Shown: in pieces, positions 44,587-54,376 of the stretch | Position numbering within the stretch: position 1 is the stretch's first letter | How the letters are laid out: every line of letters starts with the position of its first letter | DNA from: Algoriphagus boseongensis | GTDB taxonomy: Bacteria; Bacteroidota; Bacteroidia; Cytophagales; Cyclobacteriaceae | Assembly: GCF_004362805.1 (NCBI RefSeq) | Contig: NZ_SNYF01000010.1 | Location: forward strand, 1 to 64,000 | Reading direction: 5' to 3' | Length of the DNA: 64,000 nt | The notes under the pieces: model-generated | The model's input: the letters and a program-made list of their open reading frames with translations, nothing else | What the model was told of the DNA's origin: nothing | The model's database searches: none | Program-made: the position numbers and the translations under genes

Positions 44587-46893
44587 ATGTCCAAATCTGC
44601 CAAACCAACTACTCCACTTTGGGCCGGTAAAACCATCAAATACCTTTGGCTTGCCTTTGTCGGCGGCCTGATTCTCTTTATCCTTTTTGTTTGGATGGTG
44701 AGCGTGAATTTTCTAGGCCTATTTGGCTCCTTGCCTGATTTCAAAGCTTTGGAAAATCCCGACAGCGAATTGGCTTCAGAACTCTATTCAGCCGACGGGG
44801 TGCTTTTAGGAACTTACGCAAGAGAAAATAGAAGTCCGGTAAAGTATGAGGAACTCTCTCCGAATTTGGTAAGAGCATTGATTGCAACAGAAGACGAGCG
44901 CTTTGAGGATCACTCAGGCATCGACCTTCAGGCCATGCTTAGGGTATTTTTCAAGTCCATCATTTTGGGTGAGGATGCAGGTGGTGGATCAACACTTAGC
45001 CAACAAACTGCAAAAAACCTTTTTAAAACCAGAACAGAGGCTAGTCAGGGAATGCTAAGCAACATCCCGGGACTCCGAATGCTGATTATCAAAACCAAAG
45101 AATGGATCGTGGCTACTCAGTTGGAAAAAGCCTATACCAAAAATGAAATTCTAACGCTCTATTTAAACACATCCGAGTTTGGCTCCAACGCTTATGGAAT
45201 CAAGACTGCAGCAAGAACTTTTTTCAATAAAAATCCAGATCAATTAGAAATCCAGGAATCAGCAGTTTTGGTAGGGTTATTTAAGGCACCAACGTATTAC
45301 AGCCCAGTCTTCAATCCGGAGAATTCCTTAAGAAGAAGGAATACGGTTTTGTACCAGATGGTAAGAAATGATTTCCTTACAGAGGCTGAATATGATTCCA
45401 TTTCAAAGATGCCTATAGAATTGGACTATAAGGTTCAAAACCATAATCAAGGTTTGGCTACTTATTTCAGAGAAGTGGTAAAGGCGGATTTGTTAAAATG
45501 GGCTAAAGAGAACCTAAAATCTGATGGCTCGTCCTATGACCTGTTTGGTGATGGGCTCAAAATCTATGTGACAATTGACAGTAGGATGCAGCGCTATGCT
45601 GAGGAAGCTGTCTCTGAGCATATGTCCGATCTCCAGAAAGCATTTTATAAAGAAATGGGTACTCGAGAGCCTTGGATAGATGAAAACTGGCAAGTGATCC
45701 CAAATTTCATTGAGGATGCGGTAAGACGAACTGAAGCCTATAGATTGCTGAAAACCCGCTATGGTAACGATACTGATTCGATCAATCTTAAACTGAATGA
45801 AAAGAAAAAAATGCGTGTCTTTTCATGGGAAAAAGGTGAAATCGACACGTTGATGAGTACCATGGATTCCTTGAGGTATTACAAGAAATTTCTTCAAACC
45901 GGCTTTGTAAGTATGGATCCCCACACCGGACATATCAAAGCTTGGGTTGGTGGGATTGACCACAAATACTTCAAATTTGACCACGTAAGACAAGGAAAGC
46001 GTCAACCAGGCTCTACTTTCAAGCCTTTCGTATATGCAGCAGCCATTGAAAACGGATACAGCCCTTGCTACTCTGTGGTTGATCAGCCAGTGGAAGTTTA
46101 CATTCCAGGCCAGCCTGCTTGGAGTCCTTCCAATGCTGATGGAAAATTCTCCTATGAAAAAATGACCATCCGAAAGGCAATGGCCCAATCTGTCAACTCG
46201 GTGACGGCTTATATGATGAAAAAACTCAGCCCAAAAATCGTGGTAGAAACTGCCAAAAGAATTGGGGTTACCAGTGATTTGGAAGAAGTTCCCTCATTGG
46301 CTTTAGGGGTCAACGATGTTTCGGTTTTTGAAATGGTCGGCGCCTTTGGAACTTTTGTGAACAAAGGAGAGCATACCACACCGTTTTATATTGACCGCAT
46401 TGAGGACAAGAACGGAAACGTAATCCAACAATTTACTCCTAAAAAACGCCCGGCAATGACCGAAGAGCATGCCTATTTGATGCTTTATATGCTTAGGGGT
46501 GGATTTGAGGAAGAATCAGGTACATCTCAAGGTGTACCATGGACTTTGAGAGAGGGAAATGAATTAGGAGGAAAGACAGGTACAACCCAAAATGCCTCTG
46601 ACGGCTGGTATATGGGGGTAAGTAAAGACTTGGTTTCAGGCACCTGGGTTGGTGGTGATGATCGGGCCATTCACTTTAGAAGCTGGACGGCGGGTCAGGG
46701 ATCCAGAACCGCAAGACCTATTTGGGTGAAATATATGAGTAAAGTGTATGCAGATCCATCTCTTGGTTATACCAAAGGTCCTTTTCCTAGACCTGAAAGA
46801 CCCTTGAGTATTGAAATTGATTGTGATAAATACGAACAGGAAAGTCAGAGATTTGCAGACTTTGATTACGATTCCAAGAAAAACGATTTTTAA
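44587..46893 (+). CDS. Class A penicillin-binding protein (bifunctional transglycosylase/transpeptidase)
   Basis: This 768-residue protein is PBP1A-like. After a membrane anchor (about 18-40), the glycosyltransferase domain has the catalytic Glu in ATEDERFEDHSGID (E102) and GGSTLSQQTAKNLF (133-146). The transpeptidase domain has the serine nucleophile S476 in PGSTFKPF, S535 of SVN, and K663 of KTGTT. It builds and cross-links peptidoglycan in the periplasm. It follows porW by three bases and is followed by a terminator. Confidence 0.96.
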   Translation: MSKSAKPTTPLWAGKTIKYLWLAFVGGLILFILFVWMVSVNFLGLFGSLPDFKALENPDSELASELYSADGVLLGTYARENRSPVKYEELSPNLVRALIATEDERFEDHSGIDLQAMLRVFFKSIILGEDAGGGSTLSQQTAKNLFKTRTEASQGMLSNIPGLRMLIIKTKEWIVATQLEKAYTKNEILTLYLNTSEFGSNAYGIKTAARTFFNKNPDQLEIQESAVLVGLFKAPTYYSPVFNPENSLRRRNTVLYQMVRNDFLTEAEYDSISKMPIELDYKVQNHNQGLATYFREVVKADLLKWAKENLKSDGSSYDLFGDGLKIYVTIDSRMQRYAEEAVSEHMSDLQKAFYKEMGTREPWIDENWQVIPNFIEDAVRRTEAYRLLKTRYGNDTDSINLKLNEKKKMRVFSWEKGEIDTLMSTMDSLRYYKKFLQTGFVSMDPHTGHIKAWVGGIDHKYFKFDHVRQGKRQPGSTFKPFVYAAAIENGYSPCYSVVDQPVEVYIPGQPAWSPSNADGKFSYEKMTIRKAMAQSVNSVTAYMMKKLSPKIVVETAKRIGVTSDLEEVPSLALGVNDVSVFEMVGAFGTFVNKGEHTTPFYIDRIEDKNGNVIQQFTPKKRPAMTEEHAYLMLYMLRGGFEEESGTSQGVPWTLREGNELGGKTGTTQNASDGWYMGVSKDLVSGTWVGGDDRAIHFRSWTAGQGSRTARPIWVKYMSKVYADPSLGYTKGPFPRPERPLSIEIDCDKYEQESQRFADFDYDSKKNDF

Positions 46894-46916
46894 AATCTAC
46901 ATTAATCAAATCCTAA

Positions 46917-46947
46917 AAAACAGATCGAAACACGGTCTGTTTTTTTA
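46917..46947 (+). terminator. Rho-independent terminator after the penicillin-binding protein gene
   Basis: Stem arms AAAACAGATC and GGTCTGTTTT (10 bp with one T-G wobble) flank a seven-base loop, followed by further T residues. It sits between the PBP gene and uvrC. Confidence 0.8.
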
Positions 46948-46957
46948 ATTTTAGCCC

Positions 46958-48763
46958 ATGCAATCCTCTTCATTTTTGCCAGAAGATCACTTAAAGCTCC
47001 CGGATCATCCCGGGGTTTACAAATATTTTAATGGGGAAAATGAATTGATCTATGTAGGCAAGGCAAAGAGTCTCAAGAAAAGGGTCAGCAGCTATTTCAA
47101 TAAGCTATCTGGAAGCAATTTGAAAACCAGAAGGATGGTCAAAGAAATCAGCAGAATTGAAATCACCTTGGTCAATTCGGAGCTCGACGCCTTGCTTCTC
47201 GAAAATAACCTGATCAAAAAAGTCCAGCCCAAATACAACATCCTACTCCGGGATGATAAAACCTATCCTTACCTTTTGGTAACGAAGGAAAACTTTCCAA
47301 GGATTTTTCAAACAAGAAAGCTTATTCCTAAGCGAGGCACATATTTTGGTCCATTTGCCAGCGTGAAGGCGATGAATAATGTTCTCGATTTAATCCGGGA
47401 ATTATTCACCATAAGAACTTGCAAGCTCGATTTATCTCCATATAAAGTCGCAGAATCAAATTATAAAGTCTGTCTGGAATACCACATTGGAAATTGCCAA
47501 GGCCCTTGTGTTGGTTTTCAAAAGGAAGCGGACTACCTGAAAGATTTAGAGCATGCCAAGCATATCCTAAAAGGTAACCTAGGATTAGCAAAGAACTACT
47601 TTAAGCAAGAGATGCAGGCTTTTGCCGAAAACTTACAATTTGAAAAAGCCCAGCGAATGAAGGACAAGCTGGATCTCTTAGAAAAATACCAAGCTAAATC
47701 TCTTATTACCAACCCTTCTATCTCAAACCTCGATGTTTGCACTTTGGTAGCAGATGAAAAGACTGCTTACGTGAATTACATGAGGGTCAAAAATGGAGCG
47801 ATGATTACCTCCAAAAATGTTGAGTTAAAAAAGCGCCTCGACGAATCAGAGGAAGAGCTTCTCCTAACAGCCTTGGTAAGGCTTCAGGACCAATTTCAAA
47901 GTGATGCTGAGGAAACATTGATAAATATCACCTTAGAAAATCCAATTGAAGGTTTGAATATAAGTGTCCCGAAAATTGGGGATAAGAAAAAACTCATAGA
48001 GCTGTCCCTGAAGAATGCTTTATACTATAAAAAAGAAAAGGCTCTACTCCAAGGCCTAAACCAAGACAAAAAAGACCGGGTAATCAAGCAACTCCAGCAA
48101 GATTTAAGCCTTCCAGAAATCCCAGACCACATCGAATGTTTTGATAACTCCAACATTCAAGGGACAAGCCCAGTGGCTAGCATGGTGTGTTTTCTGAATG
48201 GAAAACCTGCGATAAAAGAGTATAGACACTTCCATATTAAAACTGTTCAAGGTCCAAATGACTTTGCCAGTATGAAAGAAATTGTAACTCGCCGATACAA
48301 AAGGTTAGAGGAAGAGGGGAAGCCTTTTCCAAAGTTGGTAGTAATTGACGGAGGAAAAGGGCAGCTATCCTCTGCAGTTGAGGCATTACAGGAATTGGGA
48401 CTTTATGGAAAAATGCCAATCATTGGAATTGCTAAGCGATTGGAAGAGATTTACTTCCCAGGAGATTCATACCCAATTCATATCGATAAAAAATCGGAAA
48501 GCCTAAAACTCTTGCAAAGGATCAGGGACGAGGCACACAGGTTCGCTATTACATTTCACAGGAAAGTCAGGAGCAGAAATGCTTTTGGAACTCAACTGAC
48601 AGCTATTCCAGGTATTGGAGAGAATACGGCCGATAAAATGCTCAAGCATTTTAAATCAGTGAAAAAAATTAAAGAGGCAAGTCTTGAAGAATTAACTGAG
48701 GTGATCGGAGCCAGCAAGGCAAAAACACTGATAGACTGGAAAGAAAAAAATAAAGGGGCCTAA
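46958..48763 (+). CDS. uvrC: Excinuclease ABC subunit C
   Basis: This 601-residue nuclease makes both incisions in nucleotide excision repair. The N-terminal GIY-YIG domain shows GVYKYF (19-24) and YVGKAKSLKKR (32-42). The UVR motif lies near residue 200-230, the C-terminal RNase H-like domain has FDNSNIQGTSPVASMVCF with the catalytic aspartate, and the last segment TAIPGIGENTADKMLKHF is the helix-hairpin-helix. Its stop codon falls inside a terminator hairpin. Confidence 0.97.
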   Translation: MQSSSFLPEDHLKLPDHPGVYKYFNGENELIYVGKAKSLKKRVSSYFNKLSGSNLKTRRMVKEISRIEITLVNSELDALLLENNLIKKVQPKYNILLRDDKTYPYLLVTKENFPRIFQTRKLIPKRGTYFGPFASVKAMNNVLDLIRELFTIRTCKLDLSPYKVAESNYKVCLEYHIGNCQGPCVGFQKEADYLKDLEHAKHILKGNLGLAKNYFKQEMQAFAENLQFEKAQRMKDKLDLLEKYQAKSLITNPSISNLDVCTLVADEKTAYVNYMRVKNGAMITSKNVELKKRLDESEEELLLTALVRLQDQFQSDAEETLINITLENPIEGLNISVPKIGDKKKLIELSLKNALYYKKEKALLQGLNQDKKDRVIKQLQQDLSLPEIPDHIECFDNSNIQGTSPVASMVCFLNGKPAIKEYRHFHIKTVQGPNDFASMKEIVTRRYKRLEEEGKPFPKLVVIDGGKGQLSSAVEALQELGLYGKMPIIGIAKRLEEIYFPGDSYPIHIDKKSESLKLLQRIRDEAHRFAITFHRKVRSRNAFGTQLTAIPGIGENTADKMLKHFKSVKKIKEASLEELTEVIGASKAKTLIDWKEKNKGA

Positions 48764-48776
48764 GCCCCTTTTATAT
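48752..48776. terminator. Bidirectional terminator between uvrC and gldN
   Basis: The 8-bp stem AAAGGGGC/GCCCCTTT with a four-base CTAA loop contains the uvrC stop codon. T-rich sequence follows on both strands, so it can end uvrC and the minus-strand gld operon. Confidence 0.85.
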
Positions 48777-48778
48777 TT

Positions 48779-49594
48779 TTACCACTCCCAGAGAGCGTTT
48801 TCAAATTCTAATAGTTTGTATTCAAAAGCTAGTGAATTCAAATAGGCTTGCATTTCTGGGTTAGGATGTTCTCCATCAACTAAATCCGCAATCAAAGCTT
48901 CATCAGGGTTTGTAAATCTCCGAACAACTGATCTAAACAACCTTGATTCAAAAGCCTCATCGTAAGTAAGGCTTTTTGAAATGTTTTGGAAATTAATCCA
49001 ACGGGCTTCAGGATGGTTTTTAAAATAATTTACGAAGTCTTTGTAACGGATATAAGCGATCGTTTTTTGACCTGCATTAGCATTCGTAATAGAAGGCATT
49101 ACCAATTCAATATACTTTATATCAAAGATTGTCTTGGAATGATGCTTTTCAAATACGAAGTCTTCTTTGAAATCTAGGTAATACAATTGCTTTACGAAAA
49201 TGGAGTCACCATTTGCAGATAACCAGAAATTCTCCTGGAATTCAGCAATTGAAAGTGGCGTAGTGAAATTCTCATCGGCAAATACTTCCAAGGCATTTTC
49301 ATCTACTACAGCTTTATAAATATGGTTTACAATTCCATTTGCTTTGTTGTCACCTGATCCATAAAGAGAAAGATTGTACTTTTCTCTGAGGTCAATTCTT
49401 CTCCAAACCGAAATTTGGTACATCTTGTCATCCTCCCGGATTTTCTTAACAGAGTAAACAGTATCCATTTGGAACTGTCTATCTCCATAACCAGATGGAT
49501 TAACACTGGTTGCTACTTGAGCAGTAGCACTCAATGAAGCCATGGACAAAATTGCCAAAGCTATTAAGAAGAATTTTTGAACAAATAGTTTCAT
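48779..49594 (-). CDS. gldN: Gliding motility / type IX secretion protein GldN (PorN)
   Basis: This 271-residue exported protein has a signal peptide (KFFLIALAILSMASLSATAQ) and the GldN pattern, including KIREDDKMYQISVWRRIDLREKYNLSLYG and IAYIRYKDFVNYFKNHPEARWINFQN. GldN forms a periplasmic ring with GldK at the outer membrane in type IX systems. Last gene of gldK-L-M-N; a bidirectional terminator follows. Confidence 0.93.
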   Translation of the reverse strand: MKLFVQKFFLIALAILSMASLSATAQVATSVNPSGYGDRQFQMDTVYSVKKIREDDKMYQISVWRRIDLREKYNLSLYGSGDNKANGIVNHIYKAVVDENALEVFADENFTTPLSIAEFQENFWLSANGDSIFVKQLYYLDFKEDFVFEKHHSKTIFDIKYIELVMPSITNANAGQKTIAYIRYKDFVNYFKNHPEARWINFQNISKSLTYDEAFESRLFRSVVRRFTNPDEALIADLVDGEHPNPEMQAYLNSLAFEYKLLEFENALWEW

Positions 49595-49618
49595 GACTTC
49601 TGTATTTAAACAAATTGC

Positions 49619-51217
49619 TTATTTAACAGCAATTCGCTTGATTTCTCTTAGTTCAGAGTTGATTTTATTTCCTCTGAAGTTGGTTCTGGTTACTTGAGTA
49701 ACACGTACTACAATGTCATCACCAGGTCTTGCACTTTCCAATAAAGAACGCATGCTACCACCAATTGGAATTGTTTGACGAGGCACTTCACTTCTCAATA
49801 GGATTAATTCTCCTCCAGTAACTTCAAAGTTTGCATCCTTGGACATAGTTCTTGCGAATGTAGGCTCAGGAACAGCAACCACTTTAATGCCTGTCAAAAC
49901 ATTGATTGCTTGAGCTTGACTCATATCAAGTTCAGAACCATTTGATCCAACAACTCTGATAGTTGGAGCTGGAACTGGCTTAATATCAAACGCTACATCA
50001 CCAATTTTATTTCCACCACTGCTTACACCGATAGTTACTTTACCAGAAGCACCAGGAATAATGGTTACTTGACCTGGCTTGCTTCCTTTGATTGATTGAC
50101 CATTAGCAATTGCAAAATCAGGAGAATAGGTATTTCCTAAAGCAGGAACTTCAATTAACAATTCGTTGGCGCAATCTGCGTAGAGTTGTTGAACTACTTC
50201 AGAGGAAACCTTGATGATTGGCTGAGCTACAAAGTATTCGTATTCTACTGGGATCACTTGATCTTCACCGCCGACATTTGTTACGATTTCACCTTTCAAT
50301 AATTGTCTTGAAAGACCCTTATCATCATAATTTGATGCAGGAGGAACAGTAAATTCAACTTTACCAAACCCGTTCTCTACAGGAACAGCTCTACCATTCA
50401 AAGTCATGGTTGGAGCGGCTGAAGAGGAAGCAGATGCGATAAACATATCGCCTTCAAACTTGGTACCCGCGGCAACAATATTTGATACAGCAGCAATTTT
50501 ACCTTCCAAGATATCTGCTTTGAAATAGAATGAACCGATTGAATTGGCGATTGCAGTCAATGCTTCACTTTCGATGTTCAATACTTCATTTTGCCATTGG
50601 GTAAGTAAGGTCATTACCGCCCCAACTGGAGATTTAACAAAGTTAAGATTAACAAAACTTTTTCCTCTGACATCCCGGTCGTTGGCAAAAATCTCGATCT
50701 CGCTTGCATCCAAAGCAATAGGTTTGAAACTCATTCCTTGCATACCAATTCCTTCCAGAATCTTTGTCACTTGAGTAGGATAGGAGTTCAATTTTTCCTT
50801 TAGCTCCTCCCCTTTACCTGAATTAGCAAACATGTTGCCTGACACTTCAGTATTTTTCAAATTTGCATTGACAAAATTCCCTTCCTCATTCTTCGCATTT
50901 GCTGTGGTTATTAGCTCCTGCTTCAAGGTCTCAAGGTAATCGTAGATTTCTTTGGTAGCCTCTCTAACTTGTTGAGAAGCGGATACTTTAGGAACATCCT
51001 TTGGGTTATTTCCTTGTTCCTCTACAGTATTTTTAATATTATCAATGGTAAATTGATTCTTGGAAATGTAATTCCTGGAGGTTCGTTCCATTCCATCATT
51101 GATGAGAACAAACTTCTGGAGGATCTGATTACTTACCTGGAGGGCCAATAAGGCCGTCAAAACCAGGTACATCATCCCGATCATCCGCTGTCTAGGTGTC
51201 TCTTTAGCTCCTGCCAT
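49619..51217 (-). CDS. gldM: Gliding motility / type IX secretion motor protein GldM (PorM)
   Basis: This 532-residue protein has one N-terminal transmembrane helix (PRQRMIGMMYLVLTALLALQVSNQILQKF; helix about 12-32) and a long periplasmic part of helical then beta-sandwich domains (D1-D4). GldM pairs with GldL in a proton-driven rotary motor that drives type IX secretion and gliding. Length is typical of GldM. The start M-AGAKETPRQRMIGMMYLVL is a family mark. It is 24 bases upstream of gldN and 37 bases downstream of gldL. Confidence 0.96.
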   Translation of the reverse strand: MAGAKETPRQRMIGMMYLVLTALLALQVSNQILQKFVLINDGMERTSRNYISKNQFTIDNIKNTVEEQGNNPKDVPKVSASQQVREATKEIYDYLETLKQELITTANAKNEEGNFVNANLKNTEVSGNMFANSGKGEELKEKLNSYPTQVTKILEGIGMQGMSFKPIALDASEIEIFANDRDVRGKSFVNLNFVKSPVGAVMTLLTQWQNEVLNIESEALTAIANSIGSFYFKADILEGKIAAVSNIVAAGTKFEGDMFIASASSSAAPTMTLNGRAVPVENGFGKVEFTVPPASNYDDKGLSRQLLKGEIVTNVGGEDQVIPVEYEYFVAQPIIKVSSEVVQQLYADCANELLIEVPALGNTYSPDFAIANGQSIKGSKPGQVTIIPGASGKVTIGVSSGGNKIGDVAFDIKPVPAPTIRVVGSNGSELDMSQAQAINVLTGIKVVAVPEPTFARTMSKDANFEVTGGELILLRSEVPRQTIPIGGSMRSLLESARPGDDIVVRVTQVTRTNFRGNKINSELREIKRIAVK

Positions 51218-51254
51218 CTTTTTCTATTTCTATTTTTTAGATGATTGGATCAGA

Positions 51255-52025
51255 TTAACCTTTCATGGCAGAAAGCATTCCACCATATATTTTATTGAGT
51301 GAACTTACATTTTGATTCAACTTAGCCAATTCATTTTTGAAGGCTTCAGTTTCTTTTCCAGCTTCTGTCAATCCCTGCATGGCTGCAGTCATATTGCTAT
51401 AGAATTTGTTCAAAGTCTTCACATGGCTATTGGCATCTTGAAGCTCCATTTCGTAAACTGAATTAAGAGCAGTAAGATTTTTGGTCACTGTTTGAATTTG
51501 AGCATGATATGCTTTTGCATCCTGAGAAGCAGAAGACATTTCAGTCAAAGCCGCAGCAGTTTTGCTGTATGAAGTGTTCATATCAGACAAAGTTTTAGCA
51601 GCTGTTTTTACATTTGTTGCATATTCGTTTGTTGCAACGGCTGCATCTGCTAGGTTACCCATTTTTTGGGCAGAGGTTGCAAGGTTTTGCATTCCTTTAC
51701 CTAAACTCTCGATCAATTCAGGTCCAACCTTCGCTTTCGTAAGCATATCATCAAGTTTGGCTGAAACATCATCACCTTTTGATTTTTTTGAACCACCATC
51801 AGCTAGTTCAGGATAAATTTTGCTCCAGTCCATTTCCTCTTGTCTTGGTTCAAAAGCTGAAAGAAAGAAAATAATTGCCTCAGTGGTCAAACCAACGCCG
51901 ATCATGATATTTGCACCTGTCCAATCCAGGATTTTAAACATCGCACCGAGAATAACAACTGCAGCGCCGATACCGTAGATTTTCGGCATCACGCTTGAAT
52001 AAAAGAAATTGCCTTTACTAGCCAT
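51255..52025 (-). CDS. gldL: Gliding motility / type IX secretion motor protein GldL (PorL)
   Basis: This 256-residue inner-membrane protein has two N-terminal helices (PKIYGIGAAVVILGAMFKIL and IMIGVGLTTEAIIFFLSAF). A conserved acidic residue, E49, sits in the second helix; the equivalent glutamate is reported as proton-path residue in Flavobacterium GldL. The remaining part is a cytoplasmic coiled coil. It works with GldM as a motor. It is followed by gldM and preceded by gldK. Confidence 0.95.
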   Translation of the reverse strand: MASKGNFFYSSVMPKIYGIGAAVVILGAMFKILDWTGANIMIGVGLTTEAIIFFLSAFEPRQEEMDWSKIYPELADGGSKKSKGDDVSAKLDDMLTKAKVGPELIESLGKGMQNLATSAQKMGNLADAAVATNEYATNVKTAAKTLSDMNTSYSKTAAALTEMSSASQDAKAYHAQIQTVTKNLTALNSVYEMELQDANSHVKTLNKFYSNMTAAMQGLTEAGKETEAFKNELAKLNQNVSSLNKIYGGMLSAMKG

Positions 52026-52067
52026 TTTTAAATAAGATATTAAGGTTTAGGTTTTTTTTAATTTGGG

Positions 52068-53162
52068 TTACCGTCTGGTTCTTTTTGTTGATTTCACGTC
52101 CATTGATCCTGATCTCCCCATAAAGGTCATTGCAGTTCTGAATCCAATGTGAGCTTGGGCAACATCCTGATATTCATAAGTACGAGTAGAAGTTTCCAAG
52201 TAGTGAGCGATATCTTTCCAACTACCACCTCTTACAATTTTTCTTGGCTCATTTGGATCATCATAAACCGGATCCAAATCCCAAGTATCAACTCTTGAAG
52301 TGGTTTTGTAAGCATCCATTACCCATTCGGCAACGTTTCCAGACATGTTATGAAGTCCGAATCCATTTGGTGCAAAAACATCAACTGGTGCAGTATATGC
52401 GAAACCATCGTCGATGTAATTTCCTCTTCCCGGCTTGAAGTTGGCCATTAGGCAACCTCTCTTATTTTTAAGATAAGGGCCTCCCCAAGGATATTTCGCT
52501 ACGTCTTTTCCACCTTTGGCAGCATATTCCCATTCAGCTTCAGTAGGAAGTCTAAAGCCAGGCATATCAAAATCTACTTCATCGTTTGCTCTAAGATGAT
52601 AGGTTCTCCACTCGCAATATTGTTTTGCTTGATCCCAAGTAACACCTACGACCGGATAATTATCAAATGCTGGATGATCAAAATAAAATTCCATCAAAGG
52701 ATCTCCATAATGATAAGAGAAGCTAGTAGACCAAACAGTAGTATCAGGCCTAAGCTCATCGTAATTAAATGTTGGAGGATCTTTTAAAGTAGTGGGAGTA
52801 CCAGTGGCTAGATTTCCGCTTTTTACTGCTTCCAAAAATTGCCTGTATTTATTGTTTGATACTTCGTATTTATCCATAAAAAATTCAGATATGGTAATCT
52901 GCTTATTCATGGAAGACTGGGTGTAAGCAATGTCCTCATCTGACTGTCCCATCCAGAATGTTCCGGCTTTCACCGGCACCATATCTATAGGCAAGTTTTG
53001 TGACCAACCTGCGCGCTTCGGAACCCCAGTTACTTCACCCCTTCTATTCGCTTTTTCGCTGGCTGAACCTTTCTTATTAAAAAGCCCACAGCCTGGTAAA
53101 AGTGTAACTATCGCCAACCCCAAAGCTATAGGCATTATGCGAAGATTCATTTTTTTATACAT
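52068..53162 (-). CDS. gldK: Gliding motility / type IX secretion lipoprotein GldK (PorK)
   Basis: This protein of about 364 residues is an outer-membrane lipoprotein with a signal ending LLPGC and a formylglycine-generating-enzyme-like domain (from MVPVKAGTFWMGQSDEDI to IGFRTAMTF, with FRLPTEAEWEYAAKGG and LHNMSGNVAEWVMDAY). GldK forms a ring with GldN. ATGs at 53183, 53162 and 53150 are possible; 53162 is chosen as giving a standard basic n-region. First gene of gldKLMN. It is 156 bases downstream of porP. Confidence 0.93.
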   Translation of the reverse strand: MYKKMNLRIMPIALGLAIVTLLPGCGLFNKKGSASEKANRRGEVTGVPKRAGWSQNLPIDMVPVKAGTFWMGQSDEDIAYTQSSMNKQITISEFFMDKYEVSNNKYRQFLEAVKSGNLATGTPTTLKDPPTFNYDELRPDTTVWSTSFSYHYGDPLMEFYFDHPAFDNYPVVGVTWDQAKQYCEWRTYHLRANDEVDFDMPGFRLPTEAEWEYAAKGGKDVAKYPWGGPYLKNKRGCLMANFKPGRGNYIDDGFAYTAPVDVFAPNGFGLHNMSGNVAEWVMDAYKTTSRVDTWDLDPVYDDPNEPRKIVRGGSWKDIAHYLETSTRTYEYQDVAQAHIGFRTAMTFMGRSGSMDVKSTKRTRR

Positions 53163-53318
53163 AAATGACGTTTTTGAAATCATCAAATTTTTCCTAATCT
53201 AAAAACCACTTGGATATCGAAATTTAGCGGAATAAATCTCATTTAAGCAAATAATTTGCCAATTTTAAACCTTTTAATTTTTAGGGCGTAAAAGCCCATT
53301 TAAACTCAAATGAACCTG

Positions 53319-54302
53319 TTAATATCTAAATCTTGGGGTTCTTTGAATTACTCTTTCCACCTGCCTTGTCACATCAGGCAAGACATATCTTAGCATAAAT
53401 TCATGGCTTGTTGGGGACTTAGCTTCTACTCCGCTGATCACTAAATCGAACGCATAACCAAGCTTTAAAGAATTATCACTAAGGATGCTATAACCTAATA
53501 TAAGGGATACAGCTTCCTCACCACGGAAGGCAATGCCACCATTAATCTTGTTCTGATGTGTAGCCATAACGCTCACATCATATGAAAAATTATTCAAAGA
53601 AACAGTTTTAATGAGTAAGCTTGGCTCTATTCGCAATTGACCAATAGGTCGTAATCTATATCCAAACAATAAATAGGAATGATTTTTAAGCTGATTAGCG
53701 TAAGAAGCGTCCCCAAAATCAAAATTAGGCTGGTTTAAATGCTTACTGCTGAGCCCAATATAATAATTCCCTTTATCGAATAAAGCTCCAATTCCAAAAT
53801 CTACTGCCAATTGGTTTTCTTTCCCTGCTGAGGGAAGGTTTGGCTCTGGATTAACAACTACCAATTCTCCATAATCTAAGGTGCTCGAAAAAACTCCCGC
53901 ATATCCACCAATGCTCAGAACAGCCCGCTTAATTTTTTTGTGATAACTGCCCTGAAAATTGATTTCCAGATTTTTGGAAGGGCCTATTTGGTCATTTACT
54001 ATCGCCAAACCATACCCAATATTTTTTTGATTTAACCTACCCTGAGCTGTTACAAATTGAGTAATGGGTGCTCCTCCTTGACCGGATGCAGTAGAATAAC
54101 CCGCCCATTGAGTTCGATGAAGTGCAGAAAATCTATAGCCTGTTTCTTTTCCAGCAAAAGCGGGATTATAAAACATCCCGTTAAACATGTATTGAGTAAA
54201 CTGTGCATCCTGCTGAGCATGCACATTATTTATCCCAAAAAACAGGATTAGTATAAAAACCTTAACCTTTAAAAAATTTTCCAATCGGTGAAAATTAGAC
54301 AT
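53319..54302 (-). CDS. porP: Type IX secretion membrane protein, PorP/SprF family
   Basis: This 327-residue exported protein has a signal sequence (VFILILFFGINNVHAQ) and then the PorP/SprF signature QQDAQFTQYMFNGMFYNPAFAG, followed by a beta-strand pattern of an outer-membrane barrel. PorP/SprF proteins work with secreted adhesins and lie beside gldKLMN/porKLMN in many Bacteroidota. It is upstream of gldK and may be co-transcribed. Confidence 0.93.
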   Translation of the reverse strand: MSNFHRLENFLKVKVFILILFFGINNVHAQQDAQFTQYMFNGMFYNPAFAGKETGYRFSALHRTQWAGYSTASGQGGAPITQFVTAQGRLNQKNIGYGLAIVNDQIGPSKNLEINFQGSYHKKIKRAVLSIGGYAGVFSSTLDYGELVVVNPEPNLPSAGKENQLAVDFGIGALFDKGNYYIGLSSKHLNQPNFDFGDASYANQLKNHSYLLFGYRLRPIGQLRIEPSLLIKTVSLNNFSYDVSVMATHQNKINGGIAFRGEEAVSLILGYSILSDNSLKLGYAFDLVISGVEAKSPTSHEFMLRYVLPDVTRQVERVIQRTPRFRY

Positions 54303-54376
54303 TTGGGCGTGATTTTTTCAATTTATAACTAGTGTAACCATTTAAACTGAAAAACCACAGAAAATGATTCTTTCTT

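Noticed and set aside
53276..53300. Small GGGC/GCCC hairpin between porP and gldK
   Set aside because: Only four G/C pairs; it cannot be told from chance, and porP and gldK may share a transcript.
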